Positions 25,558 through 34,600 of a stretch of DNA of 64,000 nucleotides are shown piece after piece. Where the stretch lies: the NCBI RefSeq assembly GCF_000564855.1, contig NZ_AYXG01000139.1, forward strand, positions 78,966 through 142,965, in the 5' to 3' direction. This DNA comes from Actinokineospora spheciospongiae. Its GTDB lineage: Bacteria > Actinomycetota > Actinomycetes > Mycobacteriales > Pseudonocardiaceae. The notes under the pieces were generated by a model. It had not been told where the DNA came from, did no database searches, and worked only from the letters and a program-made list of their open reading frames with translations. The position numbers were made by a program, and so were the translations under genes. The first letter of the stretch is position 1; the number at the start of each line of letters is the position of its first letter.

Positions 25558-27963
25558 GTGGCCGACGACGCGCGACGCCAGCCCCGACCCGGTCGGACGC
25601 TCACCGACCAGATACCGGAAAGCGGCTTCCCCTCCGGGGTCGGCACGCCGTCGGCGGTCGTGCTGGTCCTGCTGGTGTTGCTGGCCGCCCTCACCACAGT
25701 GCTGCTGCAGGTGCGCGACCCCGGCGTCGCGCCCGCGGCGGTGGTCGACTCCGAGCAGCAGCTCGCGCTCAGCGCGGGCCGGGCGGTGGGCGTCTCCGCG
25801 AGCCGCAACGCCACCGACCTGCGCACCGCCACCGCGATCCCGGCCTCGCCGGAGGCCCTGCTCGCCGGGCTGGCCACCGACCGCCGCTGGCGCGGGCTGG
25901 CCGTGCTGGACGGTGCCACCAGGTCGCTGCTGGCCGCGCGCGGCGAAGCCGTGCCCGTGCACCTGGTGCCCACCGTGCTCGACCAGGCCGCGGTGCTCCC
26001 GACCACCGACGCGGGCGGCAGGCTGACCCTGGTCACCGCGCTCGTGCTGGCCGACAACCGGATTCTCGTCGCCACCAGCCGCACCCGGCTGCCCGACGTC
26101 GGTGTGGACGCCGACCCCGACCGCGCGGTGCTGGTCACCGACGCCACCGGCCGCGTCCTGGACACGCGTGGCACCCCGCCCCCCGCCACCGACGGCGCGA
26201 CGGCGGAGCTGATCGGCCTGGCCGCCGCCGCGGCCGCGGGCGGGCAGGCGGGCACCGTGCTCGGCGACCCGGTGGCCGGGTGGCAGACCGTGGTCACCCA
26301 CGCCCCGATCACCGTCGACGGCACCGGCGGTGGACTGGGCATCGGCGTGGTCGCGGTGGTGCGCACCCCGGTCACCGCGGGCGCCGAGCAGGACCTGGGG
26401 CTGCTCCCCGGCGCCGTGCTGCTCGGGCTGGCCCTGCTGGGGTTCCTGCTCATCCGCGCCACCCTGGTCCGCCCGGTGCACCGGTTGCGCGCCGACGCGC
26501 TGGCGGTCGCGGGCGGCGACCTCGACACCGACGTCGCGCTGCCCCGGGCCCGCGAGGTGCGGCGGGTGGCGGTGGCCGTCGAGCACTGCCGGGCGGTGCT
26601 GCGCGAAACCGGGCCGAAGGTCGCCGGGGACCGGCCCGGCCTGCCCGCGGTCGCCGCGGTGGGCCTGGCCGCGACCCTGGTCCTGGGCTGGTCGGCGACG
26701 CTGGTGCTGACCGTGGCCACCGGCACCGCCGAGGTGCCCGACGCGGTGGTGACCAGCCTGCGCAACCGCGCCGTCGCGGTCACCACGACCCTGCGCCGCG
26801 GTGTCAACGACGGGGTCGCGGACCTGGCGGCCGTGGCCCTGCTCGGCGCGGGCAAGGACCCGGCGGCCCTGCGCCCCGCCCTGGAGAACCTGGTCTCCAC
26901 CCAGACCCGCTACCGCAGCGCGTACCTGGTCGACGCGAGCGGCGCCGTGTCCGGCGTGGTCGGTCGCGAGCCCCTGCGCGAACAGGCGCCGGTGCCCGCG
27001 GAGGCCGGGGTGGCGCAGGGGGATCGCGAGGGCCCGGTACCGGTCCTCTACGCCCACGTCCCCGTGGCGGGAGGCGGCAGCCTGGTCGGCGAGTACGACA
27101 CGCTCGCGCTGACCGGCCTGCTCGACCGCGCCCCCGGCGAGGTGCGGGTGCTCGACGGCCGGCACCGCACCATCCTGGCCACGGGCGGCTACGTCGCCTT
27201 CGAGCGGGTCGAGGACGACCGGCTGCGCACGGCCGCCGAGAGCGCTCGCGCGGGGACCCCGGTCGCCGAGGTCCGCGGCGCGGGCCTGGTGGTCTCCACG
27301 AAGCTCAGCGGTGGTGCCAGCAGCGCGCTGGACTGGGTCGTGGTGGCCGACCAGCCGGTGGCCGACCTCGCGCTGGCGGGCAGCGAGCTGCGGCGCAACG
27401 CGCTGACCGCGGCCCTGATCGGCGCCCTGGCCGCGCTGTTCCTGTTCGGCTGGCACTTCCTGGTCCTGGTCCGCCCGCTCAACCGGATCGGCGCCCACGC
27501 CGACGCGATCGCCGGTGGGGACACCTCCGGCGTGGTCTACCCGCAGCACCAGGACCAGATCGGCACCATCGCGTCCTGCCTGGAGATCTGCCGCCAGGCC
27601 CTGACCGGGGGAGCGGGGCGGCTCGGCGAGGTCCGCCGCCCCCGCGGCGCCGCGACCGAGGCCACCGAACTGGTCGCCCCGGTCCGGGTCGGGCAGCACC
27701 CGGCCGAGGCGACCGAACTGCTCACCCCGGTCAGCGCCGAGCAGCGCCCGGCCGAACGCGACCGGCGCGGCCGCGGCGACGCCCCCGGGCACCGGGAACC
27801 GCCGCGGCAGCGCCCCCGCGCCCCCCAGCGCGACCACGCCGGTGAGCCCGACCCGCCCCGGCGCCCGGACCGGGCACCGCACGGCGCCCGCACCGAGTCC
27901 CGCGAGCGACCCCCGCGGCGGACCGCGCCCGAGCGGCGCGACCGGTCGGGGCAGAGCACCTGA
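25558..27963 (+). CDS. membrane HAMP-domain protein with two extracellular sensor-like regions
   Basis: About 801 residues. A first transmembrane helix (near residue 30) is followed by an extracellular region, a second helix and a HAMP domain (VRPVHRLRADALAVAGGDLDTDV). This layout repeats: helix, extracellular region, helix and a second HAMP (VLVRPLNRIGAHADAIAGGDTSGV), then a Pro/Arg-rich cytosolic tail of about 130 residues. No kinase, cyclase or methyl-acceptor domain is present. It overlaps capB by three bases and is the first gene of the operon, so it may sense the envelope or control polymer synthesis. The start is uncertain: GTG 25558 has GAGGAG upstream; ATG 25507 is the alternative. 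The preceding 160 bases are unusually AT-rich and should hold the promoter. Confidence 0.7.
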   Translation: MADDARRQPRPGRTLTDQIPESGFPSGVGTPSAVVLVLLVLLAALTTVLLQVRDPGVAPAAVVDSEQQLALSAGRAVGVSASRNATDLRTATAIPASPEALLAGLATDRRWRGLAVLDGATRSLLAARGEAVPVHLVPTVLDQAAVLPTTDAGGRLTLVTALVLADNRILVATSRTRLPDVGVDADPDRAVLVTDATGRVLDTRGTPPPATDGATAELIGLAAAAAAGGQAGTVLGDPVAGWQTVVTHAPITVDGTGGGLGIGVVAVVRTPVTAGAEQDLGLLPGAVLLGLALLGFLLIRATLVRPVHRLRADALAVAGGDLDTDVALPRAREVRRVAVAVEHCRAVLRETGPKVAGDRPGLPAVAAVGLAATLVLGWSATLVLTVATGTAEVPDAVVTSLRNRAVAVTTTLRRGVNDGVADLAAVALLGAGKDPAALRPALENLVSTQTRYRSAYLVDASGAVSGVVGREPLREQAPVPAEAGVAQGDREGPVPVLYAHVPVAGGGSLVGEYDTLALTGLLDRAPGEVRVLDGRHRTILATGGYVAFERVEDDRLRTAAESARAGTPVAEVRGAGLVVSTKLSGGASSALDWVVVADQPVADLALAGSELRRNALTAALIGALAALFLFGWHFLVLVRPLNRIGAHADAIAGGDTSGVVYPQHQDQIGTIASCLEICRQALTGGAGRLGEVRRPRGAATEATELVAPVRVGQHPAEATELLTPVSAEQRPAERDRRGRGDAPGHREPPRQRPRAPQRDHAGEPDPPRRPDRAPHGARTESRERPPRRTAPERRDRSGQST

Positions 27964-29924
27964 TGCTGTTCCTGTACGTGGTGTTCGCGCTGGGCTGTGC
28001 GGCGGTGCTCGTGGCGGGTGTGGTCGAGCAGCGCAAGCACGACGCGAACCTGGACCGCATCCCGCACCGCGTGCTGGTCAACGGCATCCGCGGCAAGAGC
28101 TCCATCACCCGCCTGTGCGCGGGCGCGCTGCGCGGCGGCGGCCTGGTGACCGCGGCGAAGACCACCGGCACCGCGGCCAGGTTCATCCACCCCGACGGCA
28201 GCGAGGAGCCGGTCTACCGCAAGTTCGGCATCGCCAACGTCATCGAGCAGGTCGGCATCGTCCGCCGCGCGTCGGCGTACCACCCGGACGTGCTGGTGGT
28301 GGAGTGCATGGCGGTGATGCCGGACCTGCAGGAGATCAACCAGCGCAAGCTGATCCGCTCCACCATCGGTGTCCTGTGCAACGTCCGCGAGGACCACCTC
28401 GCCGAGATGGGCCCCACCCTCGACGACGTCGCCCGCTCGCTGAGCCGCTCGATGCCGCACGGCGGCGTCTGCGTCACCGCCGAGCGCGAGCGCCTGCCGA
28501 TCCTGCGGGCGGAGGCGGACAAGCGCGGCTGCGAACTGATCGCGGTCGACCCCGAGTCGGTCACCGACGAGGAGATGTCCGGGTTCGGCTGGATCACCTT
28601 CAAGGAGAACGTCGCCATCGCCCTGGAGGTCGCCCGACTGCTCGGGGTCAACCGGCGCCTGGCGTTGCAGGGCATGTGGTCGGCCCCGCCGGACCCGGGC
28701 GTCCTCACGGTCAGCCGCCACCGCGCGGACGACAAGCTCCTGCGCGTGGCGAACGTCTTCGCCGCCAACGACCCCGAGTCCACGCTGATGAACGTCGAGC
28801 GGCTGCTGGCCCAGCGGGCGATCCGCCGCCCGATCCACCTGGTGATCAACTGCCGCCCGGACCGGGTCGAGCGCAACGGCCAGATGGGTGCCCTGGTCCC
28901 GCGGGTGGACCCGGAGCGCATCGTCCTCATCGGCGAGCCCACCCGCAGCGCCAGGGCGACGATCCCGCCGGAGTGGCACCACGTCATCACCGACCTCGGC
29001 ACCGCCCCCGCCGACGAGGTCCTGGCGGGCATCCTCGCCGAGGTCGACGACCACGCCTCCCTGGTGGCGGTGGGCAACATCCACGGCTCCGGCGAACTCC
29101 TCCTGGGGGTCCTGTCCGACCTCCCCACCGCGGACGACGAGGAAGAACCCCCCGCCCGCGAGGTCCGCCCCGACCCCGACGAACCCCCCACCGAGCTGAT
29201 GCCCCCGGTCCCCGCCCCCGGCACCGCCCGGCGCCCGCCCGCTCGACCCGGCCCGCGTCCCACGCGACCGAGCCAGGCCCACCCGTACTCCGCACCCACC
29301 CGCACGTGGTCGCCCGACCCCGAACGCCCGGGCGGCGCGCAGCCCGCGAACAGGCCCAGTCCGGCGCCCGGTTCCCCGCGCGCCGGGGCGGGCACCCGCG
29401 ACCCCGGCGCCCCGCGCCCCGGAACCGACAGCCGCGGCCGACCCCCCGAGACGACCAGGTCCGACCCCACCCGGTCCGGCGCGACACGAGCCCGCCCCGC
29501 ACGACCGGCGGCGGACTCCGACCCGGGTCCGACCACCCGCCGCGCCAGGCCCGAACCCCGGCACACCAGCACGGCACAACCCCGCTCCGCGCAACCCGAT
29601 CCCACCCGCGCCGGCCTCCCCGGGGCCACCCCCCGGCGCCCGCCCCCCGGCCGGTCCACGCGCGATCAAGCCGAGCCGCGGGCCCGGCGGCCCGGCCCGA
29701 CACCGCCGCGGCCCGAGTCGCCGGGTCCCGAGCCCACCCCGCCGCGCCCCGCCGCTCGGCGCCCCGAAGCGGGCAGGCCCGAAGGGGCGGACCCCCGGCG
29801 CACCGGCGCGGGCACCCCGAAACCCGAGCGCACGAACCCACCCCGCCCCTCGAAGTCCACTTCGGACCACAATGCGACCCGCCCGCCCGCGACCGGGCCG
29901 CACCAGACCAGGAGGACCCCGTGA
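27963..29924 (+). CDS. capB: poly-gamma-glutamate synthase subunit CapB/PgsB with proline-rich tail
   Basis: A 653-residue protein. After one N-terminal transmembrane helix, residues 25-385 form the Mur-ligase-like CapB/PgsB domain. The P-loop is NGIRGKSSITR, and VVECMAVMPDLQEINQRKL and CNVREDH are typical. The enzyme adds gamma-linked glutamate in an ATP-dependent way. The remaining 260 residues are a low-complexity Pro/Arg/Thr-rich tail not found in Bacillus PgsB (about 400 residues). The tail keeps the reading frame but has extreme base bias. It overlaps capC by four bases. No capA/pgsA is present, so release or transport of the polymer must use other proteins. Confidence 0.88.
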   Translation: MLFLYVVFALGCAAVLVAGVVEQRKHDANLDRIPHRVLVNGIRGKSSITRLCAGALRGGGLVTAAKTTGTAARFIHPDGSEEPVYRKFGIANVIEQVGIVRRASAYHPDVLVVECMAVMPDLQEINQRKLIRSTIGVLCNVREDHLAEMGPTLDDVARSLSRSMPHGGVCVTAERERLPILRAEADKRGCELIAVDPESVTDEEMSGFGWITFKENVAIALEVARLLGVNRRLALQGMWSAPPDPGVLTVSRHRADDKLLRVANVFAANDPESTLMNVERLLAQRAIRRPIHLVINCRPDRVERNGQMGALVPRVDPERIVLIGEPTRSARATIPPEWHHVITDLGTAPADEVLAGILAEVDDHASLVAVGNIHGSGELLLGVLSDLPTADDEEEPPAREVRPDPDEPPTELMPPVPAPGTARRPPARPGPRPTRPSQAHPYSAPTRTWSPDPERPGGAQPANRPSPAPGSPRAGAGTRDPGAPRPGTDSRGRPPETTRSDPTRSGATRARPARPAADSDPGPTTRRARPEPRHTSTAQPRSAQPDPTRAGLPGATPRRPPPGRSTRDQAEPRARRPGPTPPRPESPGPEPTPPRPAARRPEAGRPEGADPRRTGAGTPKPERTNPPRPSKSTSDHNATRPPATGPHQTRRTP

Positions 29925-30406
29925 ACGGCAGCCTGCTGCTGCCCGAGATCGCCACGCTCGGTCTGGCCATCGGTCTGCTCTTCTCCCTGGTCTGCTACCT
30001 CACCACCAACCTCTCCCCGGGCGGCATGATCACCCCGGGCTGGTTGGCGCTGACCCTGCTGGAGGACTACCAGCGCGCGGGGGTCGTGGTGCTGATGACC
30101 GGCCTGACCTTCGGCGCCACCAAGCTGTTGCAGCGCTTCGTGATCCTCTACGGCAAGCGGCTGTTCGCGGCGGTCGTGCTGACCGGTGTCCTGTTGCAGA
30201 CCACCCTGATCGTGGTGATCCAGCAGAACTCACCCTTCCTGTTCGCCCACCAGACGCTCGGCTTCGTGGTGCCCGGGTTGATCGCGTACCAACTGGTGCG
30301 GCAACCGCCGGTCATCACGTTGTTGGCCACCGGCACGGTCAGCTTCGCCAGCTACGGCGTGCTCGCCAGCGGTGTGCTCGTCGGGTTGATCCCCACGACG
30401 ATCTAG
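29921..30406 (+). CDS. capC: poly-gamma-glutamate synthase subunit CapC/PgsC
   Basis: A 161-residue integral membrane protein with about five helices, including the characteristic TTNLSPGGMITPGWLAL motif. CapC partners CapB in the membrane-bound synthase. The GTG start has GGAGG five bases upstream and overlaps the capB stop. Length and hydrophobic pattern match Bacillus PgsC. Confidence 0.9.
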   Translation: MNGSLLLPEIATLGLAIGLLFSLVCYLTTNLSPGGMITPGWLALTLLEDYQRAGVVVLMTGLTFGATKLLQRFVILYGKRLFAAVVLTGVLLQTTLIVVIQQNSPFLFAHQTLGFVVPGLIAYQLVRQPPVITLLATGTVSFASYGVLASGVLVGLIPTTI

Positions 30407-30414
30407 GAGGTCCG

Positions 30415-31446
30415 ATGCGTGTGCTCATGACTGTGCTCGCCGTGCTGCTGGCAGGCGTCGGGGTGGTGCTCTTCGTGGCGCAGGACCGCGGGGACGGGCG
30501 GGGCGTTGCCGCGTTCCCGCCGATCACCGCCCAGCCCGGCGCGGCCCAGCCCGGCGCGGCCCCACCGGGCGGTGGGGCACCTCGGTTCGAACGACTCGCC
30601 GAGCCCGCGCGAACGGTGGTGCGCGACGCCGCGGGCACCACCCTCGCCACCTTCACCGACGGCGCCCGCACGGCCGTGCTGACCGGGCCCTCGCGCACGC
30701 TGGCCGAGCCGAGGTTCACCACCGCCACCGTCACCACCACCGCCTGGGTGCGCCTCCTGCCCCGACCGTGGTCGCCGAACGCGGAAACCGAACCCTGGTT
30801 CACCCCCTGGTTCGACCAGCACGGCGGCTCCACCGAGCCGGATGTGCTGGCGGTGGCCACCCAGTACCTCGACGGCGCCCCGAACGAGACCGACGCCGAC
30901 GGGGTGCGCTACCGCGGCGACGCGTCCTTCGGCCCGGTCGCGGCCTCCGGCGCCGGCCGCCTGGAGCGCTCCGACTTCTACGACTACCTCGGTGTCCGGC
31001 ACACCTTCGCCGACCGCACCACCGGCACACCGGACCCCAAGCGCCTGCGCGCGGTCGACTGCTCGGGGTTCGTCCGGCTCGTCTACGGCTACCGACTGGG
31101 CTACCCACTGCTCCCGGGCAACAAGCCCGGCCCCGGCCTCCCCCGCCGCGCCTACGCCATCGCCGACTCCGGCCCCGGCGTCCTGGTCGTGCCCAACGAA
31201 CACCGCCGAGCAGCCGCCTACACCGCCCTCCAACCAGGCGACCTGGTCTTCTTCGAGGTGGAGGACGACGAGGCCACACTCGACCACGCCGCCGTCTACC
31301 TGGGCGTGGACAACACCGGCCACCACCGGTTCATCTCCAGCCGCGAACGCGCCAACGGCCCAACCATGGGCGACCTGGGCGGCACCTCACTACTCGACGA
31401 CGGCGGCCACTACTCCCTGGCCTGGCGAGCGGCACGCCGCATCTAG
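30415..31446 (+). CDS. membrane-anchored NlpC/P60-type hydrolase
   Basis: A 343-residue protein with an N-terminal signal anchor (residues 3-22) and a C-terminal NlpC/P60 (C40) domain. The catalytic Cys is in AVDCSGFVRLVYG, the His in LDHAAVYLGVD and a further polar residue in HHRFISS. Such enzymes cleave gamma-glutamyl bonds in cell-wall peptides and also in poly-gamma-glutamate (PgdS-like). It begins eight bases after capC with AGGAGG. It could trim or release the polymer in place of CapD or PgsA. Confidence 0.85.
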   Translation: MRVLMTVLAVLLAGVGVVLFVAQDRGDGRGVAAFPPITAQPGAAQPGAAPPGGGAPRFERLAEPARTVVRDAAGTTLATFTDGARTAVLTGPSRTLAEPRFTTATVTTTAWVRLLPRPWSPNAETEPWFTPWFDQHGGSTEPDVLAVATQYLDGAPNETDADGVRYRGDASFGPVAASGAGRLERSDFYDYLGVRHTFADRTTGTPDPKRLRAVDCSGFVRLVYGYRLGYPLLPGNKPGPGLPRRAYAIADSGPGVLVVPNEHRRAAAYTALQPGDLVFFEVEDDEATLDHAAVYLGVDNTGHHRFISSRERANGPTMGDLGGTSLLDDGGHYSLAWRAARRI

Positions 31447-31808
31447 GCGGTGTGCCGCGGATCTCCACCGGAGGTGGGGGACGATGCGGGCGAGGATGAT
31501 CTCGGAACGGTGGTGGGCGGCTCGGCAACACCGAGTCCACCCGCGGCCGCACCGCCCACGGCAAGGACGACGAGGAGGAGTTCTCCGGCGCGGACGAGCC
31601 CGACCAGGCCAACCCGGACAAGCAGGAGGAGAACTCCCACCGGTTCACCACCACCCGCCACGACAAGAACACCGACACCTACGACATGGGCTTCCGGGGT
31701 TGCTCCCCGGGCTCAACCGCACCCGCCGCCGGATCGGCGAGCCTGCAGGCGTGGTCGCCTCGCGGGCGGGCTCGACCCGCCTCGCCGGGGGCCGCACCGG
31801 CCTGCCGC
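31447..31808. other. gap with an unexplained coding-like stretch
   Basis: From about 31500 to 31690 the plus strand is open in one frame without a start codon. It encodes a strongly acidic segment (GKDDEEEFSGADEPDQANP, then HDKNTDTYDMGF) with normal codon bias. A start ATG at 31484 in another frame (MRARMISERWWAA) would join it after a single-base shift. It may be a decayed or frameshifted small gene. The remaining bases show nothing. Confidence 0.35.
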
Positions 31809-32687
31809 TCACCGCACGGCCTCGCGGATGAGGTCGGCGACCCGGTCGGCCGCGATCGAGGCGCGGTCCGGTGCCGCCGCCAGCAGCAGGTCGACGGTGA
31901 CCTCGGTGCGCAGCGGCAAGTAGGACACGCCGCGCAACCCCAGGCTGCGCACGGGCTCGGGGACCAGGGCGACCCCGAGCCCGGCGGCGACGAGCACGAC
32001 CAGGGTGGCGGTCTCGCCGACCTCGTGCACGCGGGGTTGGAAGCCCGCCCTGGCGCACGCGTCGAGGACGCGGCGGTGCATGGACGACCGGTCGCCCGAG
32101 GGGTGTGCGATGAACGCCTCGTCGGCGAGGTCGGCCAGGTCGACGTCGGGGCCTGCGGCCAGCGGGTGGGTCGCGGGCAGCACCGCGACGAGCCGCTCGG
32201 AGCGCAGCGGCGTCACGGTGAGGGGGTGCTCGCGCGCGGACGGGCGGACCAGGGCCAGGTCGAACTCGCCGCAGGCCACGCCGTCGAGCAGGTCCGGGGT
32301 GAGCAGTTCGCCGCGCACGCGCAGGTCGACCCCGGGCAGCCGGGTGCGCACCAGGTGCGACAGCCGCGGCAGCACGTCGTAGGTCGCCGTGCCCACGAAC
32401 CCCACGCTGACCCGGCCCACGAGGCCCTTCGCCAGCGCCGCCATGTCCTCGCCCGCGCGGTCGACCGCGTCGAGGATGCGGCGGGCGTGCTCGGTGAACC
32501 GCCTGCCCGCCTCGGTGGCCTCGACCCGGCGCGTCGACCGGTCGAACAGCCGGGCGCCCAGTTCCGCCTCCAACTGCTTGATCTGCTGGGACAGGGCGGG
32601 TTGCGCGACCCGGACCCGCTGCGCCGCGCGGCCGAAGTGCTGCTCCTCGGCGAGGGCGAGGAAGTACCGCAGCACCCGCAATTCCAC
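31809..32687 (-). CDS. LysR-family regulator of the pca genes
   Basis: A 292-residue LysR regulator with the N-terminal winged HTH (HFGRAAQRVRVAQPALSQQIKQLE) and a periplasmic-binding-protein-like effector domain. It is divergent from pcaF-I-J, the classical arrangement of PcaQ/CatR-type activators that sense aromatic-pathway intermediates. The GTG at 32687 begins the conserved MELRVLRYFLALAEE. Binding of beta-ketoadipate or muconate-like ligands is inferred from context. Confidence 0.88.
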   Translation of the reverse strand: MELRVLRYFLALAEEQHFGRAAQRVRVAQPALSQQIKQLEAELGARLFDRSTRRVEATEAGRRFTEHARRILDAVDRAGEDMAALAKGLVGRVSVGFVGTATYDVLPRLSHLVRTRLPGVDLRVRGELLTPDLLDGVACGEFDLALVRPSAREHPLTVTPLRSERLVAVLPATHPLAAGPDVDLADLADEAFIAHPSGDRSSMHRRVLDACARAGFQPRVHEVGETATLVVLVAAGLGVALVPEPVRSLGLRGVSYLPLRTEVTVDLLLAAAPDRASIAADRVADLIREAVR

Positions 32688-32744
32688 CGCCTCAGCTTAT
32701 CAATCCATCGTCACCCAGTCTTGGACACGATCGGTCGGCGGGCC

Positions 32745-32750
32745 TAACGT
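32745..32750 (+). promoter_or_regulatory. -10 element of a leaderless pcaF promoter
   Basis: TAACGT ends seven bases before the GTG at 32758, and no Shine-Dalgarno is present, so the thiolase mRNA is probably leaderless. The LysR binding site should lie in the 57 bases upstream. Confidence 0.5.
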
Positions 32751-32757
32751 CGACCGC

Positions 32758-33942
32758 GTGGACTCCTACCTCTACGCGGCGGCGCGCACCCCCTTCGGGC
32801 GGTTCGGCGGCGCCCTGGCCGAGCACCGGCCCGACGACCTGGCCGCCACCGCGCTGAGAGCCGTCCTGGCCAAGGCGCCCGGGGTGGACCCGGAGCGGAT
32901 CGCCGACGTGGTGTGGGGGTGCGCGAACCAGGCGGGGGAGGACAACCGCAACGTCGGGCGGATGGCGGTGCTGCTGGCCGGGCTGCCCGTGTCGGTCCCG
33001 GCCACGACGGTGAACCGGCTGTGCGGGTCGTCGATGGACGCGGCGATGGCCGCGGCGCGGATGGTCGAGACCGGGGACGCCGAGGTGGTCGTCGCGGGCG
33101 GGGTGGAGTCGATGACCCGCGCGCCGTGGGTGCTCCCCAAACCGTCGAGGGCGTTCCCGGCGGGCAACGTGACCGCCGTGTCGACCGCGCTGGGCTGGCG
33201 GCTGGTCAACGAGCGGATGCCCGAGGAGTGGACGGCGAGCCTGGGCGAGTGCAACGAGCGGCTCGCCGAGGAGTTCGGCGTCAGCCGGGAGCGGCAGGAC
33301 GGGTTCGCCGCCCGCTCCCACAACGCCGCCCACGCCGCCTGGGAGGCGGGTTTCCACGACGACCTGGTGGTCCCGGTCGGCGGCCTGACCCGCGACGAGG
33401 GCATCCGCCCCGGCTCGTCGGCGGAGAAGCTGGCCGCGTTGAAGCCGTCGTTCCGCGCGGGCGGGACGATCACCGCGGGCAACGCCTCCCCGCTCAACGA
33501 CGGCGCCGCGGCCCTGCTGATCGGCGGCGCGGGCCTCGGCCCCGACCCGCTGGCGCGCATCGCCGGGCGCGGGGCGTTCGCGCTGGCGCCCCAGCGGTTC
33601 GGCTACGCGCCCGTCGAGGCCGCCAACCGGGCCCTGGCCAGGGCGGGCGTCACCTGGGACCGGGTCGGCGCGGTCGAGCTCAACGAGGCCTTCGCCGTGC
33701 AGTCGCTCGTGTGCGTCGACGCGTGGCTCGAGGCCGGGCTGGCCGACGCGGAGCTGGTCAACGCCAAGGGCGGGGCCATCGCCATCGGCCACCCGCTCGG
33801 CGCGTCCGGGGCCAGGGTCATCGGCACGCTGGCCCACCGGCTGCGCGAGTCCGGCGAACGGTGGGGCGTCGCGGCCATCTGCATCGGCGTCGGGCAGGGC
33901 CTGGCGGTCGTGCTCGAGAACACCTCCACCGGCAAGGCGTGA
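32758..33942 (+). CDS. pcaF: 3-oxoadipyl-CoA thiolase
   Basis: A 394-residue thiolase. The nucleophilic Cys is in VNRLCGSSMDA, the His in GHPLGASGAR and the second Cys in CIGVGQG. It would split 3-oxoadipyl-CoA to succinyl-CoA and acetyl-CoA, the last step of the beta-ketoadipate pathway. The assignment to pcaF and not to a general acetyl-CoA acetyltransferase rests on the adjacent CoA-transferase pair and LysR gene. It is followed by pcaI after one base. Confidence 0.87.
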   Translation: MDSYLYAAARTPFGRFGGALAEHRPDDLAATALRAVLAKAPGVDPERIADVVWGCANQAGEDNRNVGRMAVLLAGLPVSVPATTVNRLCGSSMDAAMAAARMVETGDAEVVVAGGVESMTRAPWVLPKPSRAFPAGNVTAVSTALGWRLVNERMPEEWTASLGECNERLAEEFGVSRERQDGFAARSHNAAHAAWEAGFHDDLVVPVGGLTRDEGIRPGSSAEKLAALKPSFRAGGTITAGNASPLNDGAAALLIGGAGLGPDPLARIAGRGAFALAPQRFGYAPVEAANRALARAGVTWDRVGAVELNEAFAVQSLVCVDAWLEAGLADAELVNAKGGAIAIGHPLGASGARVIGTLAHRLRESGERWGVAAICIGVGQGLAVVLENTSTGKA

Positions 33943-33943
33943 C

Positions 33944-34600
33944 GTGGCGGTCATCTGCGACACCGCGGCGGAGGCGGTGCGGGGGGTCGAGGACGGCAGC
34001 ACGGTCCTCGTCGGCGGCTTCGGCCTGGCGGGCATGCCCGTCGCCCTGGTCGACGCGCTGATCGAGCAGGGCGCGGCCGACCTGACCGTGGTCTCGAACA
34101 ACGCGGGCAACGGCGACACCGGCCTGGCCGCGCTGCTGGCCGCCGGACGGGTCCGCAAGGTCGTCTGCTCGTTCCCCCGCCAGGCCGACTCGTGGGTGTT
34201 CGAGGGGCTGCACCGGGCCGGGAAGATCGAGCTGGAACTGGTGCCGCAGGGCAACCTGGCCGAGCGGATGCGGGCGGCGGGGGCGGGCATCGGCGCGTTC
34301 TACTGCCCCACCGGCGCGGGCACGCTGCTCGCCGAGGGCAAGGAGACCCGCGAGATCGACGGCCGCACGCACGTCCTCGAGTACCCCATCCGCGGCGACG
34401 TGGCGCTGATCGGCGCGCACCGGGCGGACCGGATGGGCAACCTCGTCTACCGCAAGACCGCCCGCAACTTCGGCCCGGTCATGGCCACCGCCGCGGCCAC
34501 CACGATCGTGCAGGTCGCCGAGGTCGTCGACCCCGGCACCCTCGACCCCGAATCCGTCGTGACCCCGGGCATCTTCGTCGACAGGGTGGTGGCCGCGTGA
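33944..34600 (+). CDS. pcaI: 3-oxoadipate CoA-transferase, alpha subunit
   Basis: A 218-residue family I CoA-transferase A subunit with the motif VLVGGFGLAGMPVALVDALIEQG and, later, FYCPTGAGTLLAEGKE. It activates 3-oxoadipate with succinyl-CoA. GTG start one base after the thiolase stop; four-base overlap with pcaJ. Related acetoacetate CoA-transferases look similar, so the substrate is inferred from the pcaF neighbour. Confidence 0.87.
   Translation: MAVICDTAAEAVRGVEDGSTVLVGGFGLAGMPVALVDALIEQGAADLTVVSNNAGNGDTGLAALLAAGRVRKVVCSFPRQADSWVFEGLHRAGKIELELVPQGNLAERMRAAGAGIGAFYCPTGAGTLLAEGKETREIDGRTHVLEYPIRGDVALIGAHRADRMGNLVYRKTARNFGPVMATAAATTIVQVAEVVDPGTLDPESVVTPGIFVDRVVAA

Noticed and set aside
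27537..29903. 788-codon minus-strand frame opposite capB
   Set aside because: It reflects the base bias of the CapB tail; Gly/Arg-rich translation with no motif.
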